The position numbers and the translations under genes were made by a program. This document shows positions 18,339 through 27,116 of a stretch of 64,000 bases of DNA, piece after piece. The notes under the pieces are model-generated. The model was not told where the DNA came from and did no database searches. It saw nothing but the letters and a program-made list of their open reading frames with translations. This DNA is from Cytobacillus citreus (GTDB lineage: Bacteria; Bacillota; Bacilli; Bacillales; Cytobacillaceae). Each line of letters starts with the position of its first letter. Within the stretch, counting starts at the first letter, position 1. The stretch is taken from the NCBI RefSeq assembly GCF_018343665.1, contig NZ_JAGYPM010000005.1:1-64000 (forward strand), written 5' to 3'.

Positions 18339-19820
18339 TTAACGATAACTATTTGAATTGCTTCTGTTTCTGTCATTGTTGTGGCGTTTTCCTGTTGAGC
18401 TTTGGCGAGACCTCACTGGTGCTTTTTGTCTTCCTTTTTGGCCACCACTATAGGACCTGTTTCGGTCGTCTGGTCTACGATCTCTTTTCGCAGGTAACGG
18501 CTTTTCTTCCGTTAACTTAACAGGTGTTGTATCTGGCTCTTTTGTTAGCATTTTCAATACAGCCTGAACAATGATCGTTGCATCTTGCTGCTCCAACAAC
18601 TCTTCTGCTGCCTGCTTATAATATTGTAGATTATTCGATTCCACCGACTGCAAAATACGTTCAATAACAGCTTTTTGTTGACCCTCAAGAGCTTCGTCTA
18701 AAGTTGGCGGCTTCATTCTGTCCATTTTTCTTTTTGTTGTTCTTTCAACAACTTGTAAATAGGACTTTTCCCTAGGGGTGATAAAAGTCATCGCCACACC
18801 CGTTTTTCCAGCACGCCCTGTTCGGCCAATTCTGTGTACATAGCTTTCAGGATCTTGTGGAATATCAAAATTATATACATGTGTGACACCAGAAATATCT
18901 AGACCGCGCGCTGCTACATCAGTTGCTACAAGAACATCAATTGAACCTTCTTTGAATTTACGTAATACAGAAATACGCTTAGCTTGGCTTAAATCCCCAT
19001 GAATTCCTTCAGCATTATAGCCTCTTAGATTTAATGCCTCTGAAAGCTCATCGACTCTGCGCTTTGTTCGTCCGAATATAATAGCAAGTTCAGGAGACTG
19101 TATATCAAGAAGTCTTGTCAAAATATCAAATTTGCTTCTTTCCTGCACTTCTACATAGTATTGTTCAATTAGAGGAACCGTTACTTCCTTAGTCTTTACA
19201 CGAACGATTTGAGGATCCTTCATAAATCGTTCAGCCATTCTTTGGATTGGAGGCGGCATTGTCGCTGAGAATAATAATGTTTGGCGCTCTTCAGGAATTT
19301 GTGCAAGAATGGCTTCAATATCCTCAATAAAGCCCATATTCAGCATTTCATCTGCCTCATCAAGAATCGCTGTATGAACATTTTCAAGACGTAAAGTTTT
19401 TCGGTTAATATGGTCTAAAATTCGTCCAGGGGTACCAACAATGATATGCGGGCGATTTTTCAAAGCACGAATTTGGCGATTAATATCTTGTCCGCCGTAA
19501 ATAGCTAATACTTTTGCCCTTTTCCCATAACCAATTTTGTATAATTCCTCTGACACTTGAATCGCAAGCTCACGTGTTGGTGCAATAACGATACCTTGAA
19601 TAACATCCTTTTCATTATCAATTTTATCAATCATAGGAATTCCAAACGCAGCTGTTTTTCCTGTACCCGTTTGAGCTTGTCCGATCAAATCCTTATTTTC
19701 TAAGCTCAAAGGGATCGTTTGTGCTTGTATCGGTGTTGCTTCTTCAAATCCCATTCTTTTCAGAGACTTCATCGTTGCAAGGCTTATGCCCAAATCTTGA
19801 AACTTTGTCAATGTGTTCAT
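18339..19820 (-). CDS. cshA: DEAD-box RNA helicase CshA
   Basis: 493 aa from ATG 19820; a TTG three codons later is better spaced from AAGGAG and could be the true start. Q motif [12 protein letters not shown], Walker [13 protein letters not shown] box, SAT motif and [10 protein letters not shown] are all present. The C-terminal tail is basic and rich in R, S, N and G ([11 protein letters not shown]), which helps RNA binding. CshA unwinds RNA in the degradosome and in ribosome assembly, mainly in the cold. It follows murF/ddl as in B. subtilis, but with about 7 kb of extra genes between. Confidence 0.96.
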   Translation of the reverse strand: MNTLTKFQDLGISLATMKSLKRMGFEEATPIQAQTIPLSLENKDLIGQAQTGTGKTAAFGIPMIDKIDNEKDVIQGIVIAPTRELAIQVSEELYKIGYGKRAKVLAIYGGQDINRQIRALKNRPHIIVGTPGRILDHINRKTLRLENVHTAILDEADEMLNMGFIEDIEAILAQIPEERQTLLFSATMPPPIQRMAERFMKDPQIVRVKTKEVTVPLIEQYYVEVQERSKFDILTRLLDIQSPELAIIFGRTKRRVDELSEALNLRGYNAEGIHGDLSQAKRISVLRKFKEGSIDVLVATDVAARGLDISGVTHVYNFDIPQDPESYVHRIGRTGRAGKTGVAMTFITPREKSYLQVVERTTKRKMDRMKPPTLDEALEGQQKAVIERILQSVESNNLQYYKQAAEELLEQQDATIIVQAVLKMLTKEPDTTPVKLTEEKPLPAKRDRRPDDRNRSYSGGQKGRQKAPVRSRQSSTGKRHNNDRNRSNSNSYR

Positions 19821-20335
19821 TCTCCTTCTAATTAAAACTAGTGAATAAAATGTATCCGATATTGGAGGTGATTGCACCATGAAACCTATAAGTACACTCT
19901 TCCACACAAACGTGAAGGCGCAATCAGTATTGCGAAGAAGATCTCACTCAATGAAATTAGGTTAGGGAATACGTTCATTGTATAATTTAATAATAATTGC
20001 CATAAACTGCGCTAAAAATTCTCCCTACCCAATTAATCCTATATAAAAGTGAAAAAAGACATTCTCCAACAGGAGTATGTCCAGGTTTCAAAAGAAAATC
20101 CTCTTGGCACTTTGTTGTTTATTTTACCACTATACATGCCTGTTTGCAATGGAAGGAAGAAAGAGTTAACTCCTCGTTTTGGACTATTTTTCATTTAGAT
20201 TTGTTGCAGAAATAGGGCTCATTCTACAGAAAAATGGATTTATTTCCCTTTCATTTAATCTCTATGTCTACTTTTTCAAATAACTAGTTTCTCCATTTCT
20301 GCAACTCGAGAAAAGGTATACTTTCTTGGCCTCTT
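19821..20335. other. Long leader region of cshA
   Basis: About 515 bp without a gene. It includes the hairpin CGCAATCAGTATTGCG (near 19920) close to the cshA start and several AT-rich promoter-like stretches. AACTCGAGAAAA and ATACTTTCTT (20305-20330) match a tail also found after repeat B copy 1. A long structured leader would fit cold-dependent control of a helicase, but I see no defined regulatory motif. Confidence 0.35.
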
Positions 20336-20414
20336 AAAAAAAGCCTGTGAGAAGCGAGCAGAAAGTAATCCCTAAAAAAGTGGATTATCATTCTGTCACT
20401 TATCACAGGCTATA
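20336..20414 (-). terminator. Terminator after the esterase gene
   Basis: AGCCTGTGA pairs with TCACAGGCT around about 55 nt of partly paired sequence, followed on the minus strand by TTTTTTT. It is located just after the esterase stop. Confidence 0.75.
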
Positions 20415-20428
20415 TGGCATTACGAATA

Positions 20429-21220
20429 TTAGCTTAAAAAATGATGAATTTCTGAAAAGAGCTTTTCCTTTTCCTTACTATGGCAAATAAGGTGCTTAGA
20501 TTCTTTTAAGTAAATAAGCTTTTTAGCTGTCGTTCCAATATTTTGATAGAGGTATTGTGCACTCTTTGGAGGCACGACTCCATCAATTTCTCCCTGCGCA
20601 ATAAGAGTTGGGATCGTGACTTGATTCAAAATCGGCCTGATCGCTGCAACCAGTCTCCGGAATTGAAGGGTCGCTGTAATTGGAGTTGCTTTAATTTTTC
20701 GCTTATATCTTATAAACATTTCATTTTCTGACAAGCGACCTCTAACAAGATCTTTTACCATTTCACCCATATCTCTAAATAAAATCTTTGGACTTACATA
20801 TAATGCTGCTGCACTAAGTAAAACCAGTTTTTTCACTGGATAATGCACGGCTAAATAGCTTGCAATTAAACCGCCCATTGAAAAACCAATGACATAAACG
20901 GTTTCACATTTTTCGATAAGTCGATGTAATTCTTGCTCAGCATGTTCAATCCAGTTTTTATATTCTATTCCTTTTAAGGATAGCGTTTCACCATGGCCAG
21001 GCAATGTCGGAACTGCAATTTCCCAATTCGTACGCTTTTTTAAATAGGCTACAAGCGGCTCAACCTCAGAAGGCGCACCTGTAAAGCCATGAATACATAA
21101 ACAGCCAATCACTGCAGTATCACCACCAAAAGTGTAATTATCTATTATAATACACTTTTTGTACCTATCTATGTTAGTGAAAAGCTTGGTATATTTTGGT
21201 CCGACTGCTTTTGTATTCAT
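20429..21220 (-). CDS. Alpha/beta hydrolase, carboxylesterase type
   Basis: 263 aa. Oxyanion motif HGFTG (44-48), nucleophile S114 in GFSMGG, acid D213 in GEIDGVV and H243 in ESKHLICH. This set resembles the Est30/YvaK thermostable carboxylesterases of bacilli, which hydrolyse short acyl esters; the natural substrate is unknown. The start is 3 nt after the ABC-2 permease stop and has no good ribosome site, so translation is probably coupled. It is the last gene of the ABC operon. Confidence 0.85.
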   Translation of the reverse strand: MNTKAVGPKYTKLFTNIDRYKKCIIIDNYTFGGDTAVIGCLCIHGFTGAPSEVEPLVAYLKKRTNWEIAVPTLPGHGETLSLKGIEYKNWIEHAEQELHRLIEKCETVYVIGFSMGGLIASYLAVHYPVKKLVLLSAAALYVSPKILFRDMGEMVKDLVRGRLSENEMFIRYKRKIKATPITATLQFRRLVAAIRPILNQVTIPTLIAQGEIDGVVPPKSAQYLYQNIGTTAKKLIYLKESKHLICHSKEKEKLFSEIHHFLS

Positions 21221-21223
21221 TCA

Positions 21224-22444
21224 TCACGAATGGAATAACCACTTTAAGATTTCTTTCGGCGTTGCATTTTTCCCATACATAAGCATTCCTGTTTTAAAAA
21301 TCTTACCTGCCAATTTCATTAAAACCCAGATGGTCGCAATTAAAATGACTAGTGAAATAACTATTTCCATCCACGGCCAGCTTTCCATCATTGACAGTCG
21401 AATGATTAATATACCTGGTGATGTTAACGGAAAATAAGAACCGATCTGTGCAATGATCCCTTCCGGATTGGCTGAAACAGGTTTTATCAAAATAAGCGGC
21501 AGCCACGGAAGAAGAAGAACAAAGCCTTGGAAGTTTCCTGCCGTATTAACATCCTCAATGGTGGCACCTATTCCTGCAAATATCGCCGCAAACATTAAAT
21601 ACCCTGCAATGGCGATTAAGAGCAGCAAAAGCGTCTCTGGTACAATTAAATATTCAAGTATTGGAATATCAGATTTCCAGGCGATAAATGGAATAATCAA
21701 TAGAATCCATACGAATACTTGTGTTATGCCGAGAGCGAAATAACCAATAATCTTCCCTTGCATTAGTTCTGATGAGGTTAAAGATGAAAGCACTATTTCA
21801 GCTACTTTCTCTTTCTTTTCTTGGCTTGCGCTTTGAAAAATCATCATTCCAGTAATAACAATGGAAAAAAGGATAACTCCTGCAAATACACCAGGGATTA
21901 TACGTTTCAACGGGTCCTTTGTTTTATCCTCTGCTTTTTCCGTGACAGGGGTTGCTTCTATCTCAATACCTTTTGTTAATACGTCCATTTCCTCTTCAGG
22001 TATATTAAGACGTTCAATCTGCAGGCGCTGAATCGGACTTTTAAGCAGTTGAACTTGTTTGTTGAAATCCTTGTCGATTTTCTTACTTGTATAAACCTTT
22101 ACTTCACCATTCTTCAAAGTTTCTTCGGAAAATGAAACAAAAGCACTATTTTTCTCTTTAATCAACTTATCCTTTATTAATGCCACTTCGTCTGTAGATA
22201 TATTCTCAATTTCCCATTTGACTCCCTGTGATTTAAGAAATGTTTCAGCTTGATCTCTAATGCCTATTTCATCATGAAGATAAACCTTAACAGGCTCAGG
22301 TTCACTCTTAAGAGCATCAAAAACCGCAGGAAAAAGAGAAAACGCAATAAAAAAAAGCGGGGTTAAAAATAATGAAATAATAAATGACTTGCTATTCATA
22401 TTTTGTTTATATTCCCATTTAGCTACCTTCAAGCTGTTTTTCAT
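21224..22444 (-). CDS. ABC-2 type transporter permease (NatB/YhaP-like)
   Basis: 406 aa. One N-terminal helix (about 20-45) is followed by an extracellular domain (about 50-185) and five or six helices (about 190-390). This is the NatB-type ABC-2 layout used for sodium or drug export. The ATG overlaps the ATPase stop (ATGA), so the two are a pair. In B. subtilis the closest arrangement is yhaQP. The substrate cannot be read from the sequence. Confidence 0.85.
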   Translation of the reverse strand: MKNSLKVAKWEYKQNMNSKSFIISLFLTPLFFIAFSLFPAVFDALKSEPEPVKVYLHDEIGIRDQAETFLKSQGVKWEIENISTDEVALIKDKLIKEKNSAFVSFSEETLKNGEVKVYTSKKIDKDFNKQVQLLKSPIQRLQIERLNIPEEEMDVLTKGIEIEATPVTEKAEDKTKDPLKRIIPGVFAGVILFSIVITGMMIFQSASQEKKEKVAEIVLSSLTSSELMQGKIIGYFALGITQVFVWILLIIPFIAWKSDIPILEYLIVPETLLLLLIAIAGYLMFAAIFAGIGATIEDVNTAGNFQGFVLLLPWLPLILIKPVSANPEGIIAQIGSYFPLTSPGILIIRLSMMESWPWMEIVISLVILIATIWVLMKLAGKIFKTGMLMYGKNATPKEILKWLFHS

Positions 22445-23373
22445 GTTTGAACACCCGCTTCCTGTAATGCATTTTTGCCTGTTGCAATATCGATAAAAAT
22501 TTCATGTAAAGATATACGATCAAGTGACAATTCCTCTATATTGATCGAATCAGGGAGCTGCCTAAGCCAGGAAGTTGGCTTAATATGTGCATCTAAATAT
22601 ATAGTGAATTGCTCTCCTTCTTGCTCAATTCGCTGTACATGCGATATCCGCTCTAGTGTTTTTACATCATTTTCACCGCGAATGGTACATTTAAAGTTGG
22701 CATATTGTTTCTTTACATCATCTAATACACCATGTATTACTTTCTTGCCTTTATTAATCATAAAAAGCCGATCACATAATTCTTCTACTAAATTCATTTG
22801 ATGAGAGGATAATAGAATAGAAGTCCCGTTTTCTGCCAATTCTTTTATTTCCTTCTTGAAAACTTCCTGACTTACAGGGTCGAGACCAGAAAAGGGTTCA
22901 TCTAAAATCAGCAATTCCGGTTCATGAATGACCGAGGCAATGAATTGGACCTTCTGTCCCATTCCTTTCGATAATTCTTCTATACTCGCTTTTTCTTTCC
23001 CCTCAAGTCCAAATTTTGCTAAATACTCTAATGCGCGTTTGCGGGCTTTTTTAAGTGGATAATCTTTTAATTCAGCAAAATAAAGGAGAAGATCTATTAT
23101 TTTTGCCTTTTTATATAGTCCTCTTTCTTCAGGCAGATACCCGATTGTATGGCGAGGAATATCACCAGCTGCTTGATTATGAAAGATCACTGAGCCTTCA
23201 TCTGGATACATAATGCCCATGATATTGCGGATCGTCGTTGATTTCCCCGCTCCATTTGGACCTAAAATGGCCATGATTTCTCCTTTGTGAACATCGAAGG
23301 AAATATTCTCAATAATTCTTTTATCTTTAAATGATTTTCCAACTTGATTGACTGAAAGAATCGGCTTACTCAT
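22441..23373 (-). CDS. ABC transporter ATP-binding protein (NatA/YhaQ-like)
   Basis: 310 aa. Walker A GPNGAGKST (about 36-44), signature LSKGMGQKV (about 139-147), Walker B LLILDEPFSGLDP, and the H-loop in LLSSHQM. The C-terminal 80 residues form the DUF4162-type accessory domain often seen in NatA-like ATPases. Coupled to the permease at 21224-22444. Confidence 0.9.
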   Translation of the reverse strand: MSKPILSVNQVGKSFKDKRIIENISFDVHKGEIMAILGPNGAGKSTTIRNIMGIMYPDEGSVIFHNQAAGDIPRHTIGYLPEERGLYKKAKIIDLLLYFAELKDYPLKKARKRALEYLAKFGLEGKEKASIEELSKGMGQKVQFIASVIHEPELLILDEPFSGLDPVSQEVFKKEIKELAENGTSILLSSHQMNLVEELCDRLFMINKGKKVIHGVLDDVKKQYANFKCTIRGENDVKTLERISHVQRIEQEGEQFTIYLDAHIKPTSWLRQLPDSINIEELSLDRISLHEIFIDIATGKNALQEAGVQT

Positions 23374-23393
23374 CTACTATCACATCCTCCATT

Positions 23394-24254
23394 TTAATTT
23401 CTGTCTGTCAGCATATAAGTAATGATTTCTTCTATTTCTAAAGACTCCACATTAATCCATCTTAATTGATTGTGAGTAAAAAATTGCTCCGTCTCCTCGA
23501 ATCGATCACTGACAAGAATTCGTCCGTTTTTACGATCAATTTCTCCTGGAATGGATCCATTTGGGAGAGGCTCCTCCATCCAATATCTTTTGTAACGCCC
23601 AGATAATTCTTCTTTTTCAAATTTCCCAATTAATTGTCCCTCTCGAACAATAACTAAATAATCGGCTAACTTTCTAATGTCCTCAATTTGGTGTGTGGAG
23701 ATAATCATGAGCTTTTCTCCACGGTCCATCCATTGAACGAGAAGATCCATAAGCATCTGCTTAGAAGGAATATCCATATGAGCAGTTGGTTCATCAAGAA
23801 TGAGAATATCTGTATCTCTTGCTAGAGTTAAAGCGAGATTAAGCTTTTGCTGCACACCTTGTGATAATTTCCCATATTTTTTGGTCAGAGGGATTTTATA
23901 CTTCTCCACAATCTCATCAAAAATCGATTGATTCCATGTAGGATACCACTTGGACACAATCTCTCTAAGCTGCATTCCATTAAAAGAATCACACCCTAAT
24001 ACCGTTTGCGGCATATAGGCGATCTTTCTTTTCCACTCTTCCTCCTGACCACCAACAACCTGCTCAAATACCTTGATCTCTCCTTTATTGATTGGAGCTA
24101 AATGCATGAGGAGCTTTAATAATGTGCTTTTTCCTGCACCGTTATCCCCGACGATGGTTATAATAGTCCCCGGCTCAAAGGAGACATCTAAAGGTCCAAG
24201 CTGAAAATCATCTATCTTCTTCATGACGTGATTAATCTCAATCCACTTTTCCAT
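23394..24254 (-). CDS. ABC transporter ATP-binding protein (YtrB-like)
   Basis: 286 aa. Walker A GDNGAGKST, signature SQGVQQKLNLALTLA, Walker B ILILDEPTAHMD and switch STHQ. It resembles YtrB/BcrA ATPases located next to GntR-type YtrA regulators. The start ATG lies within the last codons of the upstream regulator, so translation is coupled. Its membrane partner is probably the protein at 24687-25415. Confidence 0.88.
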   Translation of the reverse strand: MEKWIEINHVMKKIDDFQLGPLDVSFEPGTIITIVGDNGAGKSTLLKLLMHLAPINKGEIKVFEQVVGGQEEEWKRKIAYMPQTVLGCDSFNGMQLREIVSKWYPTWNQSIFDEIVEKYKIPLTKKYGKLSQGVQQKLNLALTLARDTDILILDEPTAHMDIPSKQMLMDLLVQWMDRGEKLMIISTHQIEDIRKLADYLVIVREGQLIGKFEKEELSGRYKRYWMEEPLPNGSIPGEIDRKNGRILVSDRFEETEQFFTHNQLRWINVESLEIEEIITYMLTDRN

Positions 24255-24660
24255 CGCTTTTTGATTCCCCTTTATGCTTAAATTTATCTATCACTTCCTG
24301 AAAAACGCCTTCAATTTGTTCAATCGTATAATCATGTCTTAAAGCTGTTTCAATCGCCTCTTCAATTGCTTGATAGACAGCTGATACAGTTACACTCACC
24401 ATTTTTGCGGCTTCAACTTCCGCTACAAAAGTGCCTTTTCCTTGTGTAGTTCGAATAAATCCTTCGTATTCAAGATTCTGGTATGCTCGCCTTGTCGTGA
24501 TAACGCTTATTTCTAGCTCCTTTGAAAGAACTCGAATAGATGGCAGCGGTGTCCCTGCTGGCAGCTGCCCCCCAGCTATAAGGGCTTTAATTTGCTCTTC
24601 AATTTGGTGATAAATTGGTACTCTTGAATCCTTTGAAAGTCGAATAGGGAGTTCTATGAC
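24238..24660 (-). CDS. GntR-family regulator, YtrA type, without a standard start codon
   Basis: 140 codons. The winged-helix part (residues 1-75) is typical: RVPIYHQIEEQIKALIAG, PLPSIRVLSKELEIS, RRAYQNLEYEG and TTQGKGTFV. A short helical C-terminal domain follows, as in YtrA. GGAGG is well placed, but the codons after it read ATC GTC ATA, and there is no ATG, GTG or TTG before the DNA-binding helices. GTC at 24658-24660, five nt after GGAGG, looks like a mutated GTG. It may start at a rare codon (ATC or ATA), be inactive, or reflect a sequence error. It sits between the permease and its ATPase. Confidence 0.75.
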   Translation of the reverse strand, partial: VIELPIRLSKDSRVPIYHQIEEQIKALIAGGQLPAGTPLPSIRVLSKELEISVITTRRAYQNLEYEGFIRTTQGKGTFVAEVEAAKMVSVTVSAVYQAIEEAIETALRHDYTIEQIEGVFQEVIDKFKHKGESKSDGKVD

Positions 24661-24686
24661 GATCGCCTCCTTCCTTGGTAGATCCC

Positions 24687-25415
24687 TTATACTAAATAGT
24701 CAACTTTATCAATTTTCTTATAAATATAGCCCTTGGAATAAAGGAAACCCATGACGGCTATCAGAATCGACACCGCTATTGATAGTAGAGGCCATTCATT
24801 TGCAGCATGTATGGTTCCAGCAACAATCCCTTGACCGTATACAAAATAAAATCCTAAAAAAATTGCAATGATTGCACCGAAGAAGAAAATATTAAAAACC
24901 ACTATTTTCCATGTACTCAACTTTTCACCCACATCACTGGCAGGGAATATGGATCCACTCATAATACCAAAGCAAATCCAAATAATTGAAAACACAATAT
25001 ACGAAGCATTAGGCATTACTTCTCTGAGCTCAGGAGAAAGGGCATAATATATTGTTAGAAACAATGCATGAAAAGGGATTGAAATCGAGAAATAGCTAAT
25101 AAATCTACTCATAACAAGTACGTTCTTCTTAATTGGCAATTGATTCAGCATAATAAAATATGGTGAAACCCACGAGTCTCCGCTCATTTTCTTCAACTGA
25201 ATCTCCTTTGGTCTTAACGAAGCAGCAACAGTCCAAAATATAAATACAAAGAAAAAATCATAGACGATCGGAGCATCCTCCAATACGGAAAAAGAAATCA
25301 ACTCTGTAAAAAACAACGGTAATCCTAAGGCCATCGCAGCTAGTGTAATAATCCCCTTCAACGATGATTTCACTTCAAACATCGCAAGCCAACACGCTTG
25401 TTTCCATTCACTCAT
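24687..25415 (-). CDS. ABC-2-like six-helix membrane protein
   Basis: 242 aa with about six hydrophobic helices and a cytosolic loop after the second (ASLRPKEIQLKKMSGDSW). No soluble domain. I do not recognise a named family, but the size, topology and place before a YtrA-type regulator and a YtrB-type ATPase make it the likely membrane half of that transporter. It is the first gene of the operon, with TAGGAGGAAAT before the ATG. Confidence 0.75.
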   Translation of the reverse strand: MSEWKQACWLAMFEVKSSLKGIITLAAMALGLPLFFTELISFSVLEDAPIVYDFFFVFIFWTVAASLRPKEIQLKKMSGDSWVSPYFIMLNQLPIKKNVLVMSRFISYFSISIPFHALFLTIYYALSPELREVMPNASYIVFSIIWICFGIMSGSIFPASDVGEKLSTWKIVVFNIFFFGAIIAIFLGFYFVYGQGIVAGTIHAANEWPLLSIAVSILIAVMGFLYSKGYIYKKIDKVDYLV

Positions 25416-25451
25416 AATTATTTCCTCCTAACCAAACTGTTATACTGTTTA

Positions 25452-25480
25452 TATCTATATACACACTATATGATAGATGG
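25452..25480 (-). promoter_or_regulatory. Candidate operator/promoter of the ABC-GntR operon
   Basis: Read on the minus strand, TATAGTGTGTATATA is followed by ATATAAACAGTATA. The two halves form an almost palindromic block about 30 nt long (TATAnTGTnTATA in both arms), 37 nt before the first start codon. GntR proteins of the YtrA class bind such dyads, so this is a plausible autoregulatory site. Not proven. Confidence 0.5.
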
Positions 25481-25585
25481 AAAATAAATGCAACTAAAAT
25501 TTCCAGCTTACTTGAAATTTATTTCTTTAAAAAGGATTTCCGCACTCATCACAGAAATACTAGTTAAAAAATATCGAATCCCTTT

Positions 25586-25614
25586 TGAACCACTGCCCCC
25601 TCCAATTTGTATAA
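25586..25614 (+). promoter_or_regulatory. ECF-type sigma promoter
   Basis: TGAACC, a 17-nt spacer, then GTATAA, located 34 nt before the ATG of the three-gene sigma module. The AAC-containing -35 and GTAT-type -10 fit promoters read by ECF sigma factors and suggest autoregulation. Confidence 0.5.
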
Positions 25615-25647
25615 GTATCAAAAGAAGAAGAAAAGAGGATTGTGAGA

Positions 25648-26019
25648 ATGGATAATATCGGTTTTATCGTCTCAATGATTGTAGGCGGTATCATGATGGT
25701 CATCATTTTATTATTAGTGATTCCAATGGACAGAAAATATATTGTTCGCGAAAATAGAAAAATTAATTTCCACAAATCGAAAATCATTTTTCGTTGGAAT
25801 GTATTTGATACGGTAACAGTATCTTTAGCGATTTACACGATTATTTGTGTTCAAGCACTAAATTTCTTAATATCTCGTGGGGAAACAATCGAAAATCCAT
25901 ATGTTCAATTTTTTACTAACCAAGGTCAGGTATGGGTTATAGTGAGTTCACTGTATTTCATCATGAGGCTGTCACAAATTCTCAAGGGGATCAAGGAGAT
26001 ATCCCGAAATGACCGATAA
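25648..26019 (+). CDS. Small membrane protein upstream of an ECF sigma factor
   Basis: About 124 aa from ATG 25648, with GAGG 9 nt upstream; the GTG two codons earlier is too close. Three membrane helices (about 5-25, 50-72, 88-108) with a basic stretch after the first (RKYIVRENRKINFHKSK). No known domain. Its stop overlaps the sigma factor start by 11 nt, so the two are co-translated. It may sense the signal or help hold the sigma factor, but this is inference from position. Confidence 0.65.
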   Translation: MDNIGFIVSMIVGGIMMVIILLLVIPMDRKYIVRENRKINFHKSKIIFRWNVFDTVTVSLAIYTIICVQALNFLISRGETIENPYVQFFTNQGQVWVIVSSLYFIMRLSQILKGIKEISRNDR

Positions 26020-26563
26020 AGCGTTTGAAACGAACCTTTTCATGAGAGTCGTAAAGGAAGAGGATGAAGAAGCTTTCGGTCAGCTTTATACTTTGTTAAA
26101 GCCTTCCTTATTCTCTTTTTTATTTCGCTATACGAGAGATGAACAATTAAGTGCGGATCTTGTTCAGGATGCCTTTATGAAATTACATCGCTATAAAAAT
26201 AATTTTCATCCTGATAAGGGCAGTGTGAAGACTTATTTATTTCAAATTGCTTATAGTTTAATGATTACGAAGCTTAATAGAAGAAAAAAATGGAGAAGCT
26301 TAATTCCCTTTTTAATACCTCAATCAAGCGAAGAGGCTATTAATAGTGCGGATAGAATCACCATACGAGAAGCTATAATGAAATTACCAGAGAACCATAG
26401 AGCAGTCATTCTCTTAAGCTATTATCATGACATGCCACATGCAGAAATCGCAGAAATTATCGGCATTCCTGTAGGAACAGTAAAATCAAGACTGCATCAT
26501 TCATTGAAAGCATTACGTAAGCTTTTGGAGGTAGAAGAACTTGAACAAAGAAAATCACAATAA
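26009..26563 (+). CDS. ECF-family RNA polymerase sigma factor
   Basis: 184 aa. Region 2 (about 20-90) has FRYTRDEQLSADLVQDAFMK. Region 4 (about 125-178) has LPENHRAVILLSYYHDMPHA then EIIGIPVGTVKSRLHHSLKA. Regions 1 and 3 are absent, as expected for ECF factors. It resembles the SigV/SigW/YlaC group but I cannot name the subgroup. It is flanked by small membrane proteins, the usual arrangement for an ECF factor held by an anti-sigma. Confidence 0.9.
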   Translation: MTDKAFETNLFMRVVKEEDEEAFGQLYTLLKPSLFSFLFRYTRDEQLSADLVQDAFMKLHRYKNNFHPDKGSVKTYLFQIAYSLMITKLNRRKKWRSLIPFLIPQSSEEAINSADRITIREAIMKLPENHRAVILLSYYHDMPHAEIAEIIGIPVGTVKSRLHHSLKALRKLLEVEELEQRKSQ

Positions 26564-26801
26564 CTCCTCGGTAAAAATAGATCCCTTTTTACAATGGCAT
26601 TTAGATTCCGATCAATTTGAAATTCCCGATATTCCATTAAAAAGAAAGAAATTGGACCGTCTGATTCGATACCTTGCCTCGGAGGCGGCCAATCCATTTG
26701 AGAGCTATATCAGCAAGGCTGGAAGTTTAACCGTCTTAGCCATCTCACCAATGCTTTTAGGAGTGATCTTTATGATTCTTCACTTTATGATTGGATTATA
26801 A
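26541..26801 (+). CDS. Candidate anti-sigma factor, single membrane helix
   Basis: 86 aa from a TTG at 26541 with GGAGG 9 nt upstream, inside the end of the sigma gene (23-nt overlap). It has a soluble N-terminal part (about 60 aa, rich in charged residues: PLKRKKLDRLIRYLASEAAN) and one C-terminal helix (about 65-84). There is no zinc-binding HxxxCxxC motif. The position, size and topology fit an anti-sigma factor, but no family is recognised. Confidence 0.6.
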   Translation: MNKENHNNSSVKIDPFLQWHLDSDQFEIPDIPLKRKKLDRLIRYLASEAANPFESYISKAGSLTVLAISPMLLGVIFMILHFMIGL

Positions 26802-26819
26802 GAAAAAGCTCTAAAACAA

Positions 26820-26857
26820 ATCCCTGTTCCACATGGAACAGGGATTTGTTTCTATCT
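26820..26857 (+). terminator. Terminator of the sigma module
   Basis: AAACAAATCCCTGTTCC pairs with GGAACAGGGATTTGTTT around a 4-nt loop. The stem's own U-rich 3' arm supplies the Ts. It lies 20 nt after the last stop. Confidence 0.85.
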
Positions 26858-27116
26858 AATACAGCATTAAACATTATTATATAAATATAGGGTTAATAAA
26901 CCTTCATTTATATTTTCTAGACGACTATTCTTCGTTTTTTCCTCGTTATAACTTACAACACGTTCAATTTAGGACCGCAAATAAGAAATGGCTTGCAAGT
27001 CAAAAAAGCTATTCTCATTTAGTTCTGTTCTAATTTCTCATTAATCTTCAATAGAACAGATCGATTGCATCCTGCATCCCAATTTTTCCATGAGGCATTC
27101 ATTGCTTTGCTGCCTT
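26858..27116. other. Gap between the sigma module and murF
   Basis: AT-rich spacer of about 260 bp with no gene, hairpin or repeat that I can support. The murF end has no obvious T-run terminator. Confidence 0.4.
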
